This document shows, piece after piece, positions 44,111 through 56,309 of a DNA stretch of 64,000 nucleotides. Each line of letters opens with the position of its first letter. Within the stretch, counting starts at the first letter, position 1. The translations under genes and the position numbers were made by a program. The stretch lies in the NCBI GenBank assembly GCA_037951105.1, contig JBAMJV010003827.1, forward strand, positions 29,773 through 93,772. Reading direction: 5' to 3'. The notes beneath the pieces were generated by a model that was not told the DNA's origin, ran no database searches, and saw only the letters and a list, made by a program, of their open reading frames with translations. Origin of the DNA: Echinarachnius parma. Its lineage: Eukaryota; Echinodermata; Echinoidea; Clypeasteroida; Echinarachniidae.

Positions 44111-45882
44111 CCTGTAATATAGCAGAGGATAAAAACATACATGTAATGAAAATTGTATTGAACTATTGTATTTCAAAGTTCAATGTGCACTTTACTGAAA
44201 TTAATGCAAGGTCGCACATTGATGTACACATTCCTATACCAATTAATGGTTGTTCATATTTCTTTAGTTAATCCAATTAAATTTGGGGAAGTACCAACAT
44301 CATAAGAGCTTCTAGCATAGAACATAAGTCTATATAGCGATTGGGAGGTTTCCAGTTTTAAATTAAATATATTGATTGCGCATAATGATTGGTTATAAAT
44401 TCTCAATGAGCTCTATAGCTACATCATAATTATTCCTACACTGATCAGCTTGTACAACTTACACAATACAAACAATATCAATGAACTATCCATAAAAAAA
44501 CATACAAAATCATGCGAAAAGGAATGTCTGTAGGAAGTCTCCACACTAACCCTTTTCTCAACTTGCCCATTCAGGCATGTAAAATCACAAATGTTTACAT
44601 TTAACTTGCCCAACCAGATAATTTACTTGCCCAAAGAGACAATGTGAAACAATTACTAGGGCTATGAAGCTTGAATTGCTTGGCAAATATCTCTCTTGTA
44701 TCAAGATGAGATTTACATATGAGGAATAACATTTTTCATTCATAGTTGAACAAAAATAATTCAATAACAAATCAATAATTTCTATGTAGTGTTGCTTCTT
44801 TCCGGGATCATGGTGTAAATTTGCCGACAATTGCTTTTGATAAACGATAGAAAAATTTCCCATCTGAATAGGCACTAACCCCCACAAACCTAATTGTTTA
44901 TCTAATTGTACTCACCTAAAAGCATTACCATCACAGGTGCATGTTTCTGTCTGCGGAAGTGCGTAACATGTGTCGAGAATTGACCCCATTCCTCTGTACA
45001 TGTAGATACGTATGTATGCTTTTCTACATGTACATGTAGTCAGCTTACTGTCCATGAATTAGCTGGCATCGGGAGCTAATAAATTGATTTCAATCGTGAC
45101 ATTTGCTAATTTCAGGCTGTGACGACTTTCTGTAGAGTTATATTTACCAATACAAAAGTCAAGTTGTGATGTCAAGGCACATTTAACAATAATTTCGGCT
45201 CATTATATGTTGATTGTTCTGCTTGATTTTGTTCTTTCCTTCACGCTCGCTGTTCGAAAAAGAAAAGAAGTGCGTGCAAGCGCGCGTGCGTGCAAGCGCG
45301 CGTGCAATGTACGCATTGTGAAATACGCAAATAGATTTTAATATTACATTACACTGCTATCTTTGCTCACGTTAAACATCGACTGTCACCTTTCAAGGGC
45401 ATTGCCCTACTTGATTTGACGTTACTCTTTTTGATCAACACAGAACACTTAAAGGGCTCTAGTATTATTTACATGTGCAAAAACTGACAAAGGGTTAATA
45501 AAATGTGTATTTGTGAGATCTGATATTATGATCAGTGAGTGATTTGTGAAAATGCCATGGAAAAAGAATGTCATATGACTAAAATGCAATGTGAAATTTG
45601 CTAACTCATGAAAGTCTCCCTGGGAGACTTTCAACAAATAAACAAAATACAGAAATCAAAATCTGTTCAAAACTTTTATCGGTAATACAGATACAATGAG
45701 GCTTATGACAGAACCCTGAGAGGTCCGAATAAGTTTTGTGGGTATAATATATTTGTTACTAGATCCTGTAATAGAACAACAGCCTGAATTTGGGCCCTTT
45801 TCACCTACAATTTCATGTATACAAATCAGTTTTCTTGACTTGGTTAGCTGGTATCCCAGATTCTTGGAAAGAAATACATGAG
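44111..45882. other. Intron of copy B, no further gene seen
   Basis: AT-rich. 44111-44240 is collinear with 62715-62920 in copy C. 44545-44640 holds an inverted piece of the 'gcccaa' dispersed repeat. Confidence 0.5.
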
Positions 45883-46377
45883 CAGAGATGCCAAGTAGTA
45901 CGTTTTTGCCGTATTTAGTACGTTTTTTTGATGTAAATACGGCAGTACGTTTTCTAAGAAATTTTTTTTTTTTTTTTTTTCTTAAGAAAAAAAAAAAAAA
46001 AAAAAAACGATATATTTTATTTTATTTTGTTTTAATTTTTTTTTCTTTCCCCCCCTTCTCCTCCCCATCATATAGTAACGGTTGAAAATGGCAAAAAGAA
46101 TTAGGTTGAACCCTGAAAAACTATTATTAAAGTTATAAATTTGAAATAGATCACAAATAAACAAAACAAACTCATAAAACGCTGTGTGATTGACTGAATC
46201 AACTTTTATATTAACACAAACGTAAAGAGTATTTTTGCTGCGCGAAAATAACTTCGCAAAAAAATATGATTTTTTACCTCCTACGTTGGCTGCACTGAAA
46301 ATACTTTTTTTTGGTCCAAAATACTGTTTTTTAGAGCTCGGAATACTTTTTTTGGTTTGTGAAGGTTGGCATCTCTG
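45883..46377. mobile_element. Transposon with CAGAGATGCC ends and an internal T/A hairpin
   Basis: CAGAGATGCC and its inverse are flanked by CATGAG direct repeats (45877-45882 and 46378-46383). The matching site in copy A near 14690 (ACATAAG) is empty. A run of about 20 T followed by about 21 A (45962-46007) forms a perfect snap-back. Relative of 38443-38698. Confidence 0.85.
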
Positions 46378-46948
46378 CATGAGTGGGTTCTTGTCGATGG
46401 ATCTCTTTTTACCTTTTGTAGTTATCAACTAAAAAGTCCCTCTATCCATGCACCATGCACCTGCAAAAGAACACCCATAATCATGTTAGAAAAATGTAAA
46501 ACAGTAGGATTTAAGAAACACATTTTCGAATTCTGTATAGGACTTAACTGTTTAATTCTTCTTCTAAGTGGAGTTTACTGCATTAAAATGATCCTCCATA
46601 TTTACTTAAACAATTTTAGTGTGCATTACATGTACATTATGTGATTATTATTATTATTGTCAATAAATTCATGCTTTATATTCATTGCCATTTTATGCTT
46701 TTCAACCATCCAAGGAACCTGCTTTACCCAATGGTTTGGAAAAGTTTGTTTGCATAGTGAATAGAAGCTTGTTGAGAAGTCAAGAGTATGCTATCAATCA
46801 ACACGTGTTGTGGGTCTATAAAGGGACAAGTCAATAGATCTATATCTTGTTCAAATATTGAAGCCAATAATCATTTGATGATGCAGTGACATACAATGTG
46901 CTTGTACAAGATGGTATGCAAAACACAACACAATTTAGCACAAAATAA

Positions 46949-47215
<267 letters not shown>

Positions 47216-47295
47216 TAATATGAACCCTACTAGCTTTAATAGTTTCTTGCCAAGTCAGTTTTGGATGATAGGGCTTATTATGCAGCATTCCTTTT

Positions 47296-47562
47296 ACCAT
47301 CATTTTCAAAAGTTTAAGACCACCCTTCCAAAATGCAATAACTCAAAGAAAAAACAAAGTTAAACATATTTATTTGTCAGACATACTTTTATTTTCAACG
47401 CATAACCTTTGTATCACACTTGAACTGCTCTTTGACATTGTTTCCATGACCACTGTAGTAAACATGTTATGTAATCATTCAATGAGACAAAAGAATGCAT
47501 TCCAAATTATTGAAATACCCACAAATTCCCAGGTGGTCTTAAACTTTTGCAAATGATGGTAG
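47296..47562. mobile_element. TA-flanked MITE with about 27-bp inverted repeats
   Basis: CCATCATTTTCAAAAGTTTA and its inverse (one mismatch) extend through AGACCACC, with TA at each side. Copy A near 15455 lacks the element. Found only in copy B. Confidence 0.85.
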
Positions 47563-47582
47563 TTGCCAACTGTTGATACCTA

Positions 47583-47893
47583 GGGGGTGCTTTACAAAGA
47601 TCCTAAGTTAAACTTAACTCTAAGTTGGACTTAAATTTTATGAAAGGCCATTCGTTTCTTAGAAAAATTCTTGAAAAGGTTTTGTTAAAAGCCATAAAAT
47701 GTTAAATCAAATCCTATTAACATTTTCTATTATCGAGGAGATTTCATGTTCTTGATGTAAAATGTATTTAAGTCTAAAATATTTGCATTCTTGCTTTTTA
47801 ATATGTTTTATTCCAAGGCTACAAATTGCTTTCCATGATAGTTAGGTCCAACTTACAGTTAAGTTCAACCTTGAATCTTTGTGAAACACCCCC
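47583..47893. mobile_element. MITE, GGGGGTGCTTTACAAAGAT ends
   Basis: The left GGGGGTGCTTTACAAAGAT pairs with ATCTTTGTGAAACACCCCCC. Absent at the matching site in copy A (about 15490). It lies 20 bases after the previous MITE. Confidence 0.85.
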
Positions 47894-48077
47894 CTGTTCT
47901 GGTAACTGACAAAGGCTAACCCAGATAACCATGTGTGGCAACTATTTGTTGCTTTAATATTGAGCCACACTAAAAAATAGAATTACATGTTGCATCAAAC
48001 TTTATAGCTAGCAGGGTTTCATTAGTACAGGCCCAGGTTTGGTGGAATTTGCATACTTTTATATTCTGTTCTTCCAG

Positions 48078-48180
48078 TGGTGATGTCTTGTACACCCACA
48101 AGTCAGGTTTGGTGCCGGCTCAGTTATGATATGGCTGGACGACATCACAACGGGACCAAGTCCTCACTTGATTAGTGATT
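48078..48180 (+). pseudogene. Decayed SRCR-B second-half exon, copy B, first
   Basis: Corresponds to the old duplicate at 16043: TGGTGATGTCTTGTACACCC, ATGGCTGGACGACATCACAA and CTCACTTGATTAGTG with internal losses. Confidence 0.82.
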
Positions 48181-48247
48181 CTATAAGAGCTAGCTTATTC
48201 TTGAGGAATATTAAGTGATGAAAACAAATTCTCTTTGTAATGTTTTG

Positions 48248-49449
48248 TTAGCTCATCCGGCCCGAAGGGCCCGATGAGCTTATGGCGTGGCATCCGTCCG
48301 TCCTTCCGTCCGTCCTTCCGTCCTTCCGTCCGTCCGTCCGTCCGTCCATCCGTCCGTCCGTCCATCCGTCCGTCCTTCCGTCCGTCCATCCGTCCACAGT
48401 TTTCAAAATGCTTCTTCTTCGTTATTTTTCAACCGATTTTGATTCTGATTGTTTCATATGATAGGGCTAGGAGGGGGATTTAAAACTTCTACACAGAATC
48501 GTGAAATTCATTATCTATGGTAATTTATGCAAATTTATTCGAAATCACAAAAAATGCTTCTTCTCCTTCATTTCTCGACCGATTTTGATTTGGTATGCTT
48601 AATCTGGTAGAGCTAACTTTAGTACACTAAACTTCAACACAGAATTTTGAAATTTTTCTCCATTAATAAATTATGGTAATTTATGCAAATTTATTCCAAA
48701 AATAACAAAAATTGCTTCTTCTCCCTCATTTCTTGACCGATTTTCATTCTGTTTGGTTTATCTAATAGGGCTAGGTGGGGGATTTAAAACTTCTACACAG
48801 AATCATGAAATTCATTATCTATGGTAATTTATGCAAATTTATTCGAAATCACAAAAAATACTTCTTCTCCTTCATTTCTCGACCGATTTTGATTTGGTTT
48901 GCTTTATCTGGTAGAGCTAACTTTGGTACACTAAACTTGTACACAGAATTTTGAAAATTTTCTCCATTAATTAATTATGGTAATTTTTTTTTTTTATTTA
49001 TTTTTTTTAAAATTATTTTTATTATATTTTTTTTAAATTAAAAAAAAAATTTTTTTTGATTGATTGATTTTTTTTTTCTTTTAATTTTTTTTTTCTTCTT
49101 TTCTTTAAATTAATTAATTAATTAATTAATTAATTTATTTTATTTTTTTAAAATTTATTTATTTTATTTTTTTTGTTTTCTTATTTTTGTTTTCTTTTTG
49201 TTTTCTTCTTTTTTATTTATTTATTTATTTTTTTTTATTTATTTATTTTTTTATGATTTTTTTTTTTTTCCCCATGTCCCTTACTGGACAAATTTATATT
49301 TTTTTCACTCTAATTTTTAAAATTTTATTTTTATGTCCCTTCCAGGACATCAAATTTTTATTTTTTGACCAGTTGAAAAGTGTACCACATGAAATTTGCG
49401 ATATTTGATGTTGCGAGATGCCGGATGAGCGCTACGTCATTGACGTTCT
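48248..49449. mobile_element. Transposon with AGCTCATCCGGC ends and a two-monomer satellite inside
   Basis: The left end AGCTCATCCGGC is itself a short hairpin; the right end GCCGGATGAGCG is at about 49420. Inside are a (GTCC)n/(GTCCTTCC)n run (48293-48396), four monomers alternating A-B-A-B (48411, 48557, 48715, 48861; 146 and 158 bases), and an AT-rich tract (48985-49270). Copy A shows an uninterrupted site near 16195. Confidence 0.85.
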
Positions 49450-49499
49450 GGTTTCAAATCTATAAACAATACTCTTTTTGTATCCCTTTTTTCGTCCAG

Positions 49500-49570
49500 T
49501 GGTGATGTCCGTGTGTACCCACAAGCCTTGTTTGGTCCTGGCACGGGTCAGATTTGGCTTGATGATGCCT
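49500..49570 (+). pseudogene. SRCR-B second-half exon, copy B, cut by an insertion
   Basis: Begins after CGTCCAG like the intact exon and reads through ATTTGGCTTGATGATG, then is interrupted by foldback sequence before any of its cysteines. Confidence 0.88.
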
Positions 49571-50025
49571 CATTTAAATTTCAAATTTAGACTTCATTTT
49601 CAGAAAGAGCATAACAAATAATGTCGAAATACCGAAAATCAAAGGAATAGGTTACGTATTGGCTGAGATATGCCCATCCGAATGAATTTTACTTCAATGG
49701 GCAATCAGTGTTATAGTGCACTGGCTCATAAATTTATGAACCAGTGCACTATAACACTGATTGCCCATTGACAAAACAAATCATTAGGATGGGCATATCT
49801 CGGCCAATACATAACCTATTCCCTTGATTTTCGGTATTTGGACATTATTTGTTATGCTCTTTCCGAAAATGCAGTCCAAATTTGAAAATTCTAACAAAAA
49901 TTGTTATGACATCATTTATGACATCACACTTCACCACTCTATAAGACGCACCCCAACTTTCTAACCCGACTTTGAAATTTTTCCGACGGAAAAAGTGCGC
50001 CTTATACACAGAGTTTTACGGTACC
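49571..50025. mobile_element. Foldback element inside the SRCR-B exon
   Basis: Arms 49582-49733 and 49736-49890 pair (shared 'gtgcactataacactgattg') with almost no loop. A second small inverted pair (ATAAGACGCAC / GTGCGCCTTAT) follows at 49940-50010. A relative lies at 63000-63240. It marks the B/C junction. Confidence 0.85.
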
Positions 50026-50189
50026 CAGTTGGGTAGTTTGCATACTGCTGGCTGGTACAAATCTTGATACAGGACATGTGTATTGGGCGAGAAAGCTCTC
50101 TGAAAAACTGAATGTCCAATTATAATAATTTGTCTTGAATTTAATAATTTTCTTTCTAGTTACTATTTATGTGTGTTTTTGTTTTATAG

Positions 50190-50371
50190 AGGAGCTTCTC
50201 ACGTATACATGTTTGGAGAGTTTTGGCATGGACCGTTGGTAGATATCTTGATGGATGATGTGCGATGTACAGGAAGAGAAACCTCTCTAGAAGACTGCAG
50301 TTTCCCAGGATGGAGCATTAATAACTGAGTTGTAGGAGAGGCAGCCGGTGTACTCTGCAAACTTAACCAAG
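50190..50371 (+). pseudogene. SRCR-A second-half exon, copy C, with stop at a cysteine
   Basis: 182 bases with intact splice sites. TGA at 50326-50328 replaces the TGT of the conserved NNC motif. Otherwise it reads GASHVYMFGEFWHGP and ILMDDVRCTGRETSLEDC. Confidence 0.92.
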
Positions 50372-50454
50372 GTAATAAATGGAGGGTCTTGTTTTGCAAA
50401 GCAAAAAGGCAATTTTTTTCTATCGAAGTAAGTCTGCTATATCATTCAATTGGA

Positions 50455-50565
50455 ATGACTGGCAAGAAACCTCTCTAGAAAACTGCAACTTCCCAGGGTG
50501 GAGCATTAATAACTGTGTGGTGGGAGAAGCAGCCGGTTTACTAGTTATGCAAACCTAATCAAGGT
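50455..50565 (+). pseudogene. Decayed SRCR-A second-half exon, copy C, last
   Basis: Matches GGCAAGAAACCTCTCTAGAA to AATCAAGG with a small insertion near its end that brings stops in frame. Confidence 0.8.
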
Positions 50566-50609
50566 ATTAACCCTTAATGTGCCAACTGAATATAAATTCA
50601 GTGTAGGTC

Positions 50610-50850
50610 TTAACCCTAATAAGGCTGGGGGGGGGGGGGGGGGATGGCATTTTTGCAAATTTTTGCGAAAATCAAACCTATACCGTTACAAAGTCACGTG
50701 ACCTTTTGTATTTGCATATTAGCCCGAAAATTGCTATTTTGCTGATTTGTGTACAAAACATGGAAATGTAATTTTTCCTAAAAAGAGATAGAACATCAGC
50801 TATTTGGTCTTGTTTTCATTTTACGAGTTTGTTTTGGAGCTAAAAAATGA
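50610..50850. mobile_element. Truncated piggyBac-like element
   Basis: TTAACCCTAATAAGGCTGGG followed by the family's internal 'aaagtcacgtgacctttt'; only the left half is present. Confidence 0.75.
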
Positions 50851-52052
50851 TTCTATTTGACAAATACCAAACATATTCTCAGATAATGCCAGTTAACTGT
50901 GAAAATAAGCACTGATATGGTGTCAATTTGCTGTTTCTTTTGTTGCAAGATCAAATGCTGCTTATTGAAGGCAGGTGGAATTCATAATAGTCCTTTTAAA
51001 AAAATAATCCCATTCAAATAATTTCATACTCTGTTTGATGTATCATGTAAGCCCCCAGTTCTATTGTTAAACCAGCTCGAGGTATAACAAAAATCCCATT
51101 AAAATAATTGTCTGTTTTGTGTAATGTTATGTGTAACACCCACCTCCTTTTATAAAACAGTTTGTGGCATTTGGTGCTTGAAATGATAGGCAGTGTTAGT
51201 ATTCATTAGGTGATGTATGGAAAATCCCACAATTATTATTAAACCACATGCAGGCGGTGCACATGGGGCATTGAAAAGATGTTATCAATATTTCTCCCCG
51301 CATATTCATGCTTCGTTTAGTGTGCATCAGGGCATTAAGTTTGTAATCTCTATTTCTTTATCAAGGGAATCATAATATTGGTATGAAAATCAAATGAAGG
51401 CAGTAATTCACATGTTCTTGCTTATGATTTTTCCCTTTGAATGAAAATCTTGTGGCCAGTTTAAAAATATCTTAAAGCATATTATTTTGAATAGACCTTA
51501 ATGAAAGCACTGTTGTACATCATGTTTCTTTATTAAACTATTCAACATTTTCTCATTCACTAATTGTACAAACTTTGTGGCATATGATTTCAGGACCTAC
51601 TAGCATTGTAATGGTGTCATCTAACTTTGCGCACCTAAAATCACATGAAAAACTTAAATATGTCATGAATCATGTAATGATTTTCACACTAGGTGATAAA
51701 GGATATTTTGTTGATTCCAAAAGATGTTCCTGATACTCAGTGTTCATGGCTTATTGAATCTGCAACTATAGTGAAAGCTACAGATACCCCTCCCTCACCT
51801 GATGACACCCATGTAATCAAGTAATTTTCCCATTCATTTGTTTGCACTTACAGACAAATTTGGCGTATATGTACAGTACATTTATTTCAGAGCCATTGAT
51901 GAGAATTTTTACATTTGATGTTGCACCATGCAAAATTGAATGCCACTGTGCCATGGTGTACAATATATGAGCAAAATTAACTGCGTTATATGATATGGTG
52001 CTCAAAATTAGTTATCTTGACCATGTGTTTGATTTGCTTGTTATTATATTAG
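50851..52052. other. Intron of copy C, no gene seen
   Basis: AT-rich, collinear with 5560-6920 and 34500-35637. Confidence 0.55.
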
Positions 52053-52167
52053 ATTGTAATGCAAACCAGCACCCTGCAATGCGATAATCTGTGTATTCCA
52101 GCTAACCGGGTGTGCAACGGAGTCGACGATTGTCGGGACAATTCTGATGAGATCAACTGTCTGCCAG
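52053..52167 (+). pseudogene. LDLa exon, copy C, frameshifted
   Basis: 115 bases instead of 114. A 4-base gain and 3-base loss around CAGCACCCTGCAATGCGATA shift the frame and give an early TAA. Splice sites are kept. Confidence 0.9.
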
Positions 52168-52524
52168 GTATGTTTAATAAAGAAGTGCTTTAAATTATAT
52201 AGTGCAGGCCCCATTGCCCTGGGCCTTGAAAAACACATTTGCTTGAATTTGGTTGCCCGATCGGGACACTAAGTTTGCTAAATCTTGAAGTCTTACTCTT
52301 CAAACATCACAAAAAACTGGCATACATTTGTAAATAAAGAAAATGAGTGAAAAATCACTAATAAAAAGCATGATCAAGAGTGAGCGATATGTCTTCAAGA
52401 TTGACGGGATAATTCTACCACCAACATGTCTAGTTTATTAAAGGGATCTAGTAACATTTTTCCAAATCCTCAAAACTTACTTGGAACTCTAGTGGTTCTC
52501 TCATACCTTGTTGTATTTGTATTA

Positions 52525-53970
52525 TACCCCCGTCACATTAGCTACGCTCTCGCGCCGACCTAGCGCCGCTCCTAATCCCCATTCATAAAATTGGAAGCGT
52601 GGGGAGGACGTGGGGAGAGCGTGTTGAGGTCGTGTGGAGAGCGGCGTTCATTGTTCGCTATTGTTTAGATCGTACACTTTTCTCGGCCGCTCTGGCGCCG
52701 CTCCCGCGGCGACCAAGTTAAATTAGCAAATTGGCAACGCAGTGGGCAATGAATGGGAAGATTATCTCACATGCGTCAATAGATATCCTTCCATGAATAG
52801 CTCGATGAACAAAAGAGCAGGACGTAGCTAGCTCGGCGTTCGCTTTGGACATGTTGAAAAACAAACTTGGGGCTTCGGCGTCCTACTCTTTGTTCAGGGG
52901 CTATTGTATGTCCATGCATGGGAGGATATCTTTTCACACAAGTGTCATAATCTTCTCATTCATTCCCAAGTTGAACAAAAGACATTCTTGCAGATCTATT
53001 CCAGCTCTTCTGCTAGTGGACGCTATAGATTGCGAAGTTTGACACGTTTCAACTATAGGTAAAATGATATCACAATTTAAAATGGCATGTCCGGGCAAAA
53101 ATAATGTACATTTGGGGGAAACTCAATTTCTGGCTAAAACGTGGCATGGCGGCATACGAATTATATGAGGCTCCAATGAATGGGGACATACGCACACCCT
53201 ATGTATGCATTATGAACACATATTTCCCGCAAATATATGATTGTTTTGTCCAAAATCTACCACTACTACCACCACTAACACTACTACCACTACTACCACT
53301 ACTATCACTACTACCACTACTACCACTACTACCACCACTACCACCACTGCCACCACCACCACTACCACTACCACTACCACTACCACTACTACCACTACTA
53401 CCACTACTACCACTACTACCACTACTACCACCACTACCACCACTACCACCACTACCACCACTGCCACCACTGCCACCACTGCCACCACCACCACTACCAC
53501 TACCACTACTACCACTACTACCACTATTACCAATGATAGTCAACAATAACAACCCTCCCCATTCCCTCCACCCAACCTCGTGAAACGCACTGAGTGTGTT
53601 CAACTACATTCGTACATGGTATTGGATCGCACAGAGCGTGTGCATGGAGATCGCGTTTCCCCTGCGCTTTGAAAAAAATGTTTTTTTTTTTTATAAGTAC
53701 AAGAACGCAGACAGAGCGTAGAGCAAATGACCTCGTCTCATTGTTATGAGCTATTGTTAAAGATACACCAAGCGTGCACAGTGAATAGCTCTGAAAGCGT
53801 GGCCAAAGCGTACGCAGAGCGTGTTCAGGTCGTGGCAAGAGCGGGAACGAGCTACCATTGTGTCATTAATCGCTCGATTTGTCGGCGTTTCCCCTGCGCT
53901 TTGGAAAAAATGTTGTTTTTTTTTATAAGTACGAGAACGCAGACAGAGCGTGGCTATAGTGTGACGGCAC
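52525..53970. mobile_element. DNA element with CCCGTCACATTAGC-type ends
   Basis: The left CCCGTCACATTAGCTACGCTC pairs with the inverse of GAGCGTGGCTATAGTGTGACGG. CpG-rich subterminal GAGCG/CGCTC motifs repeat on both sides ('gaacgcagacagagcgt' at 53704 and 53935). The centre is the microsatellite at 53258-53535. No transposase recognised. Confidence 0.75.
53258..53535 (+). repeat. (CCACTA)n-type microsatellite
   Basis: About 280 bases of CAC and TAC triplets. All reading frames on both strands are open and give poly-Val, poly-Thr, poly-Pro/Leu or poly-Gly/Ser, which are not genes. Confidence 0.95.
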
Positions 53971-54026
53971 ACTTACCAATAGAAGCATGGGACAGATTTG
54001 GGTAATTCTAATTTCCCTTCGTTTAA

Positions 54027-54552
54027 AGTGATAGTTGAGTTTTGGTATAGAGGGCGCTACACAAAATAACTTTTTTTGTGAGATAATGCAAAACCGAGTG
54101 TCAAATTTGAAAAAGCATATTTTTTAATGACAGCATAAACTTTATTTGATCAAAATTGGTTCAGAAATGGCTGAAATATCCATAAACATAACCATTTGTA
54201 ATAACTGTGGGGCCCCACAATAATTAGATAATTTGAATCAACAAATTTTGTTAAATGCTTCCTCTTTTCAAAAATTTACAAAAGAGCTAAGTTTTTAAAT
54301 AGTTGTTGATTATCTTTCTATCTAATCACGATTTCAACAAAACGCCACATGCACAATATTTTATTTAAAAACCAATGAGTTTTAGAGAGAGTGCCCTCTT
54401 TTGAATGATAATAGGCTTTTTTACTTATTCATTTGTAATTTTGTATTCCTTTTGAGCATGGTGAGTTATAACTATTAGTTTGTAATGTAATGGTGCAGGC
54501 TTTGGTTACTAAAATTTAGTTTGACTCTCTTTACTGAAACTCAGCTATCCCT
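54027..54552. mobile_element. TTAA MITE, AG(G/T)GATAGTTGAG ends, nested
   Basis: TTAA on both sides (54023-54026 and 54553-54556). The left AGTGATAGTTGAG and the right CTCAACTATCCCT are inverse. A relative lies inside the element at 23726-24591 (24240-24460). Confidence 0.85.
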
Positions 54553-54800
54553 TTAAAAGATATTTTTGATTGAAGTGTTCAGATTTTAAACTATCCACTG
54601 GATAGTCATAACTGTGAACAAAGTCAGTGCGGTTGGTGACTATCATTTTGCATTTTCACTCATTACTCGGCCATATTACATGCATTTAACGTGAAATTTT
54701 CACAAATTACTCAGTGGACATATCAGATCACAACAATACACATTTTATCAACCATTCATAATATTTTGCGCATGTCAACAAAGTTACTAAATCCCTTTAA

Positions 54801-55529
54801 GCACTCGTGCTGCAACGGATCAGGAATGCAAAATCATCACTTTTCTGGCTAATATAGCACTTGCGTTGCCATGACAATGCATAACACAATACGGTTTGGC
54901 ACGTTGGAATGTAGGTAGCTGGGTTAACCAGCGTGGTACTATTTACAAATATCTATGGTACTATTTTTACACATTTCTCAAAATACAAACACTGCACTTG
55001 GCTCAGTTATGCCTATCTATAGTTCATGCTATACTGTTGGGACTTTGGACTTGGGACTCCTGTACTGTACATATTGGCTTGCATAGTGCATTCAATGTAC
55101 TACACTGTAATTACTGTACTACTATACAGAACTCCACAGTCACCAACAACATTCATGCATGCAACATTACCTACAAATTGCATGCATTTTTATCAACAAG
55201 GATTGACAAGAATTCCTCATCATGTTTTCTATTTGCTTATAATTTTGCACCCGCTCTGATTCAATCATTAGTACATAGACATATCAGACTAATATTTTCA
55301 TTCTCTATCAACCAGCAGCCATTCTTCAAAATATTTTCTGCATCAATTCTCTTATTTTTACTCACAAAGTATTTTAATTATATATATAAAACTATTATTA
55401 AAGCAAGAAGAGTGACAAACTTTTGTAATATTGATATTTTCATAGTTGGTAAATATACATGTAAGTTCAGCACTTGCAGAAGTTTAACAATGAGTGCTTA
55501 TTTTACATGTACAATGTATTCAAATGCCT
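54801..55529. other. Intron of copy C, no gene seen
   Basis: Contains the start of the longest open frame of the window (54896-55621, 241 codons). That frame has no known motif, runs on into the next transposon and is not open in copies A or B, so I do not call it a gene. Confidence 0.6.
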
Positions 55530-55533
55530 TTAA

Positions 55534-56183
55534 CCCTATCTTAACTGGGGGGGGTCAATTTGACCCCCCCCTCGACTTTTTGCGCGATAATTCTGCAACG
55601 TGCGCAGATATTGCCGCGTGACTTCATGAGTTTTTTCATTGAAGTCTTGCGCAACTTTTGAGACCAAATTTGCGACGACCGGGTATACCGTTCTAAAGTC
55701 ACGTGACCTTTTGTAAGTGAGCGTTGGCCCAAAAATCGCTAAATTTTGTGATTTGTGTACAAATCCTATGGAAATTGATTTTTTTCCTAGAAAAGACAAA
55801 ATCTTCATTATTTTTCATTCTAATCACTGCAATTATGTAATTTTGGCCTAAAAATGGTTGGATAATGGTCAATAATTATTTCCATTGGAAAAAACAATAA
55901 AAAACATAAGTCGAAAACCTGTTAATTAAGTCATAGAGAATATTCATGTACAAAATCAGCATATTCTGAGCAATATTTAGTGATTTACAGACAAAAAGAG
56001 GATTTTTGCATAAAATTAGCATTTTTCGCTAATTAATATGCGTATAATTTGCATATTTAACATTGGATCGATTAAACGAAAACATGAACGCGTCGCTAAC
56101 ACTTCAATGTTAGGGGGGGGGGTCAAATTGACCCCCCCCCCCCCAGTAAAAACCTGGTCTCAAAAAGCCCAGTTAAGATAGGG
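55534..56183. mobile_element. piggyBac-like non-autonomous element
   Basis: TTAA flanks (55530-55533 and 56184-56187). The ends CCCTATCTTAACTGGG are perfectly inverted; runs of G and C sit just inside. Relative of 19612-20384. Confidence 0.9.
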
Positions 56184-56221
56184 TTAAATTCTAACATAAA
56201 GGAAGCTGACCTAAAATATAT

Positions 56222-56305
56222 TGAATAAATAAATAAATGAGCAAAGGCGTTTCCAGGAATCGATCCCGAGACCTCCAGATTTAAACCATTGAACCACAAA
56301 GATCC
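56222..56305 (-). repeat. tRNA-like SINE head, reverse orientation
   Basis: The minus strand shows a box A-like TGGTTCAATGG and a box B-like GGATCGATTCC, followed by a (TTTA)n tail. It could be a SINE or a tRNA pseudogene. Confidence 0.5.
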
Positions 56306-56309
56306 TTAA

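Larger units (their letters stand above)
52438..54800. mobile_element. TTAA MITE interrupted by two nested elements
   Basis: The outer element starts TTAAAGGGATCTAGTAAC (52438) and ends with TTAA at 54797-54800, with the same parts as 15558-15923. The parts are split at about 52525-53970 (large CG-rich element) and at 54027-54552 (another TTAA MITE). The outer pieces join without loss when compared with 56310-56687. Confidence 0.88.

Noticed and set aside
38443-46377. 'aaatacggcagtacg' as a regulatory element
   Set aside because: It is an internal part of one MITE family found at both places.
45982-46428. 148-codon minus-strand frame rich in Lys and Phe
   Set aside because: It lies within the transposon 45883-46377 and includes the homopolymer run, with no domain.
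53199-53603. Several long frames on both strands
   Set aside because: They are translations of the (CCACTA)n microsatellite, giving poly-Val, poly-Thr, poly-Pro/Leu and poly-Gly/Ser.
54896-55621. Longest open frame in the window (241 codons, plus strand)
   Set aside because: It is intron of copy C that runs into a TTAA transposon. It has no recognisable domain, has random hydrophobic composition, and is not open in copies A or B.
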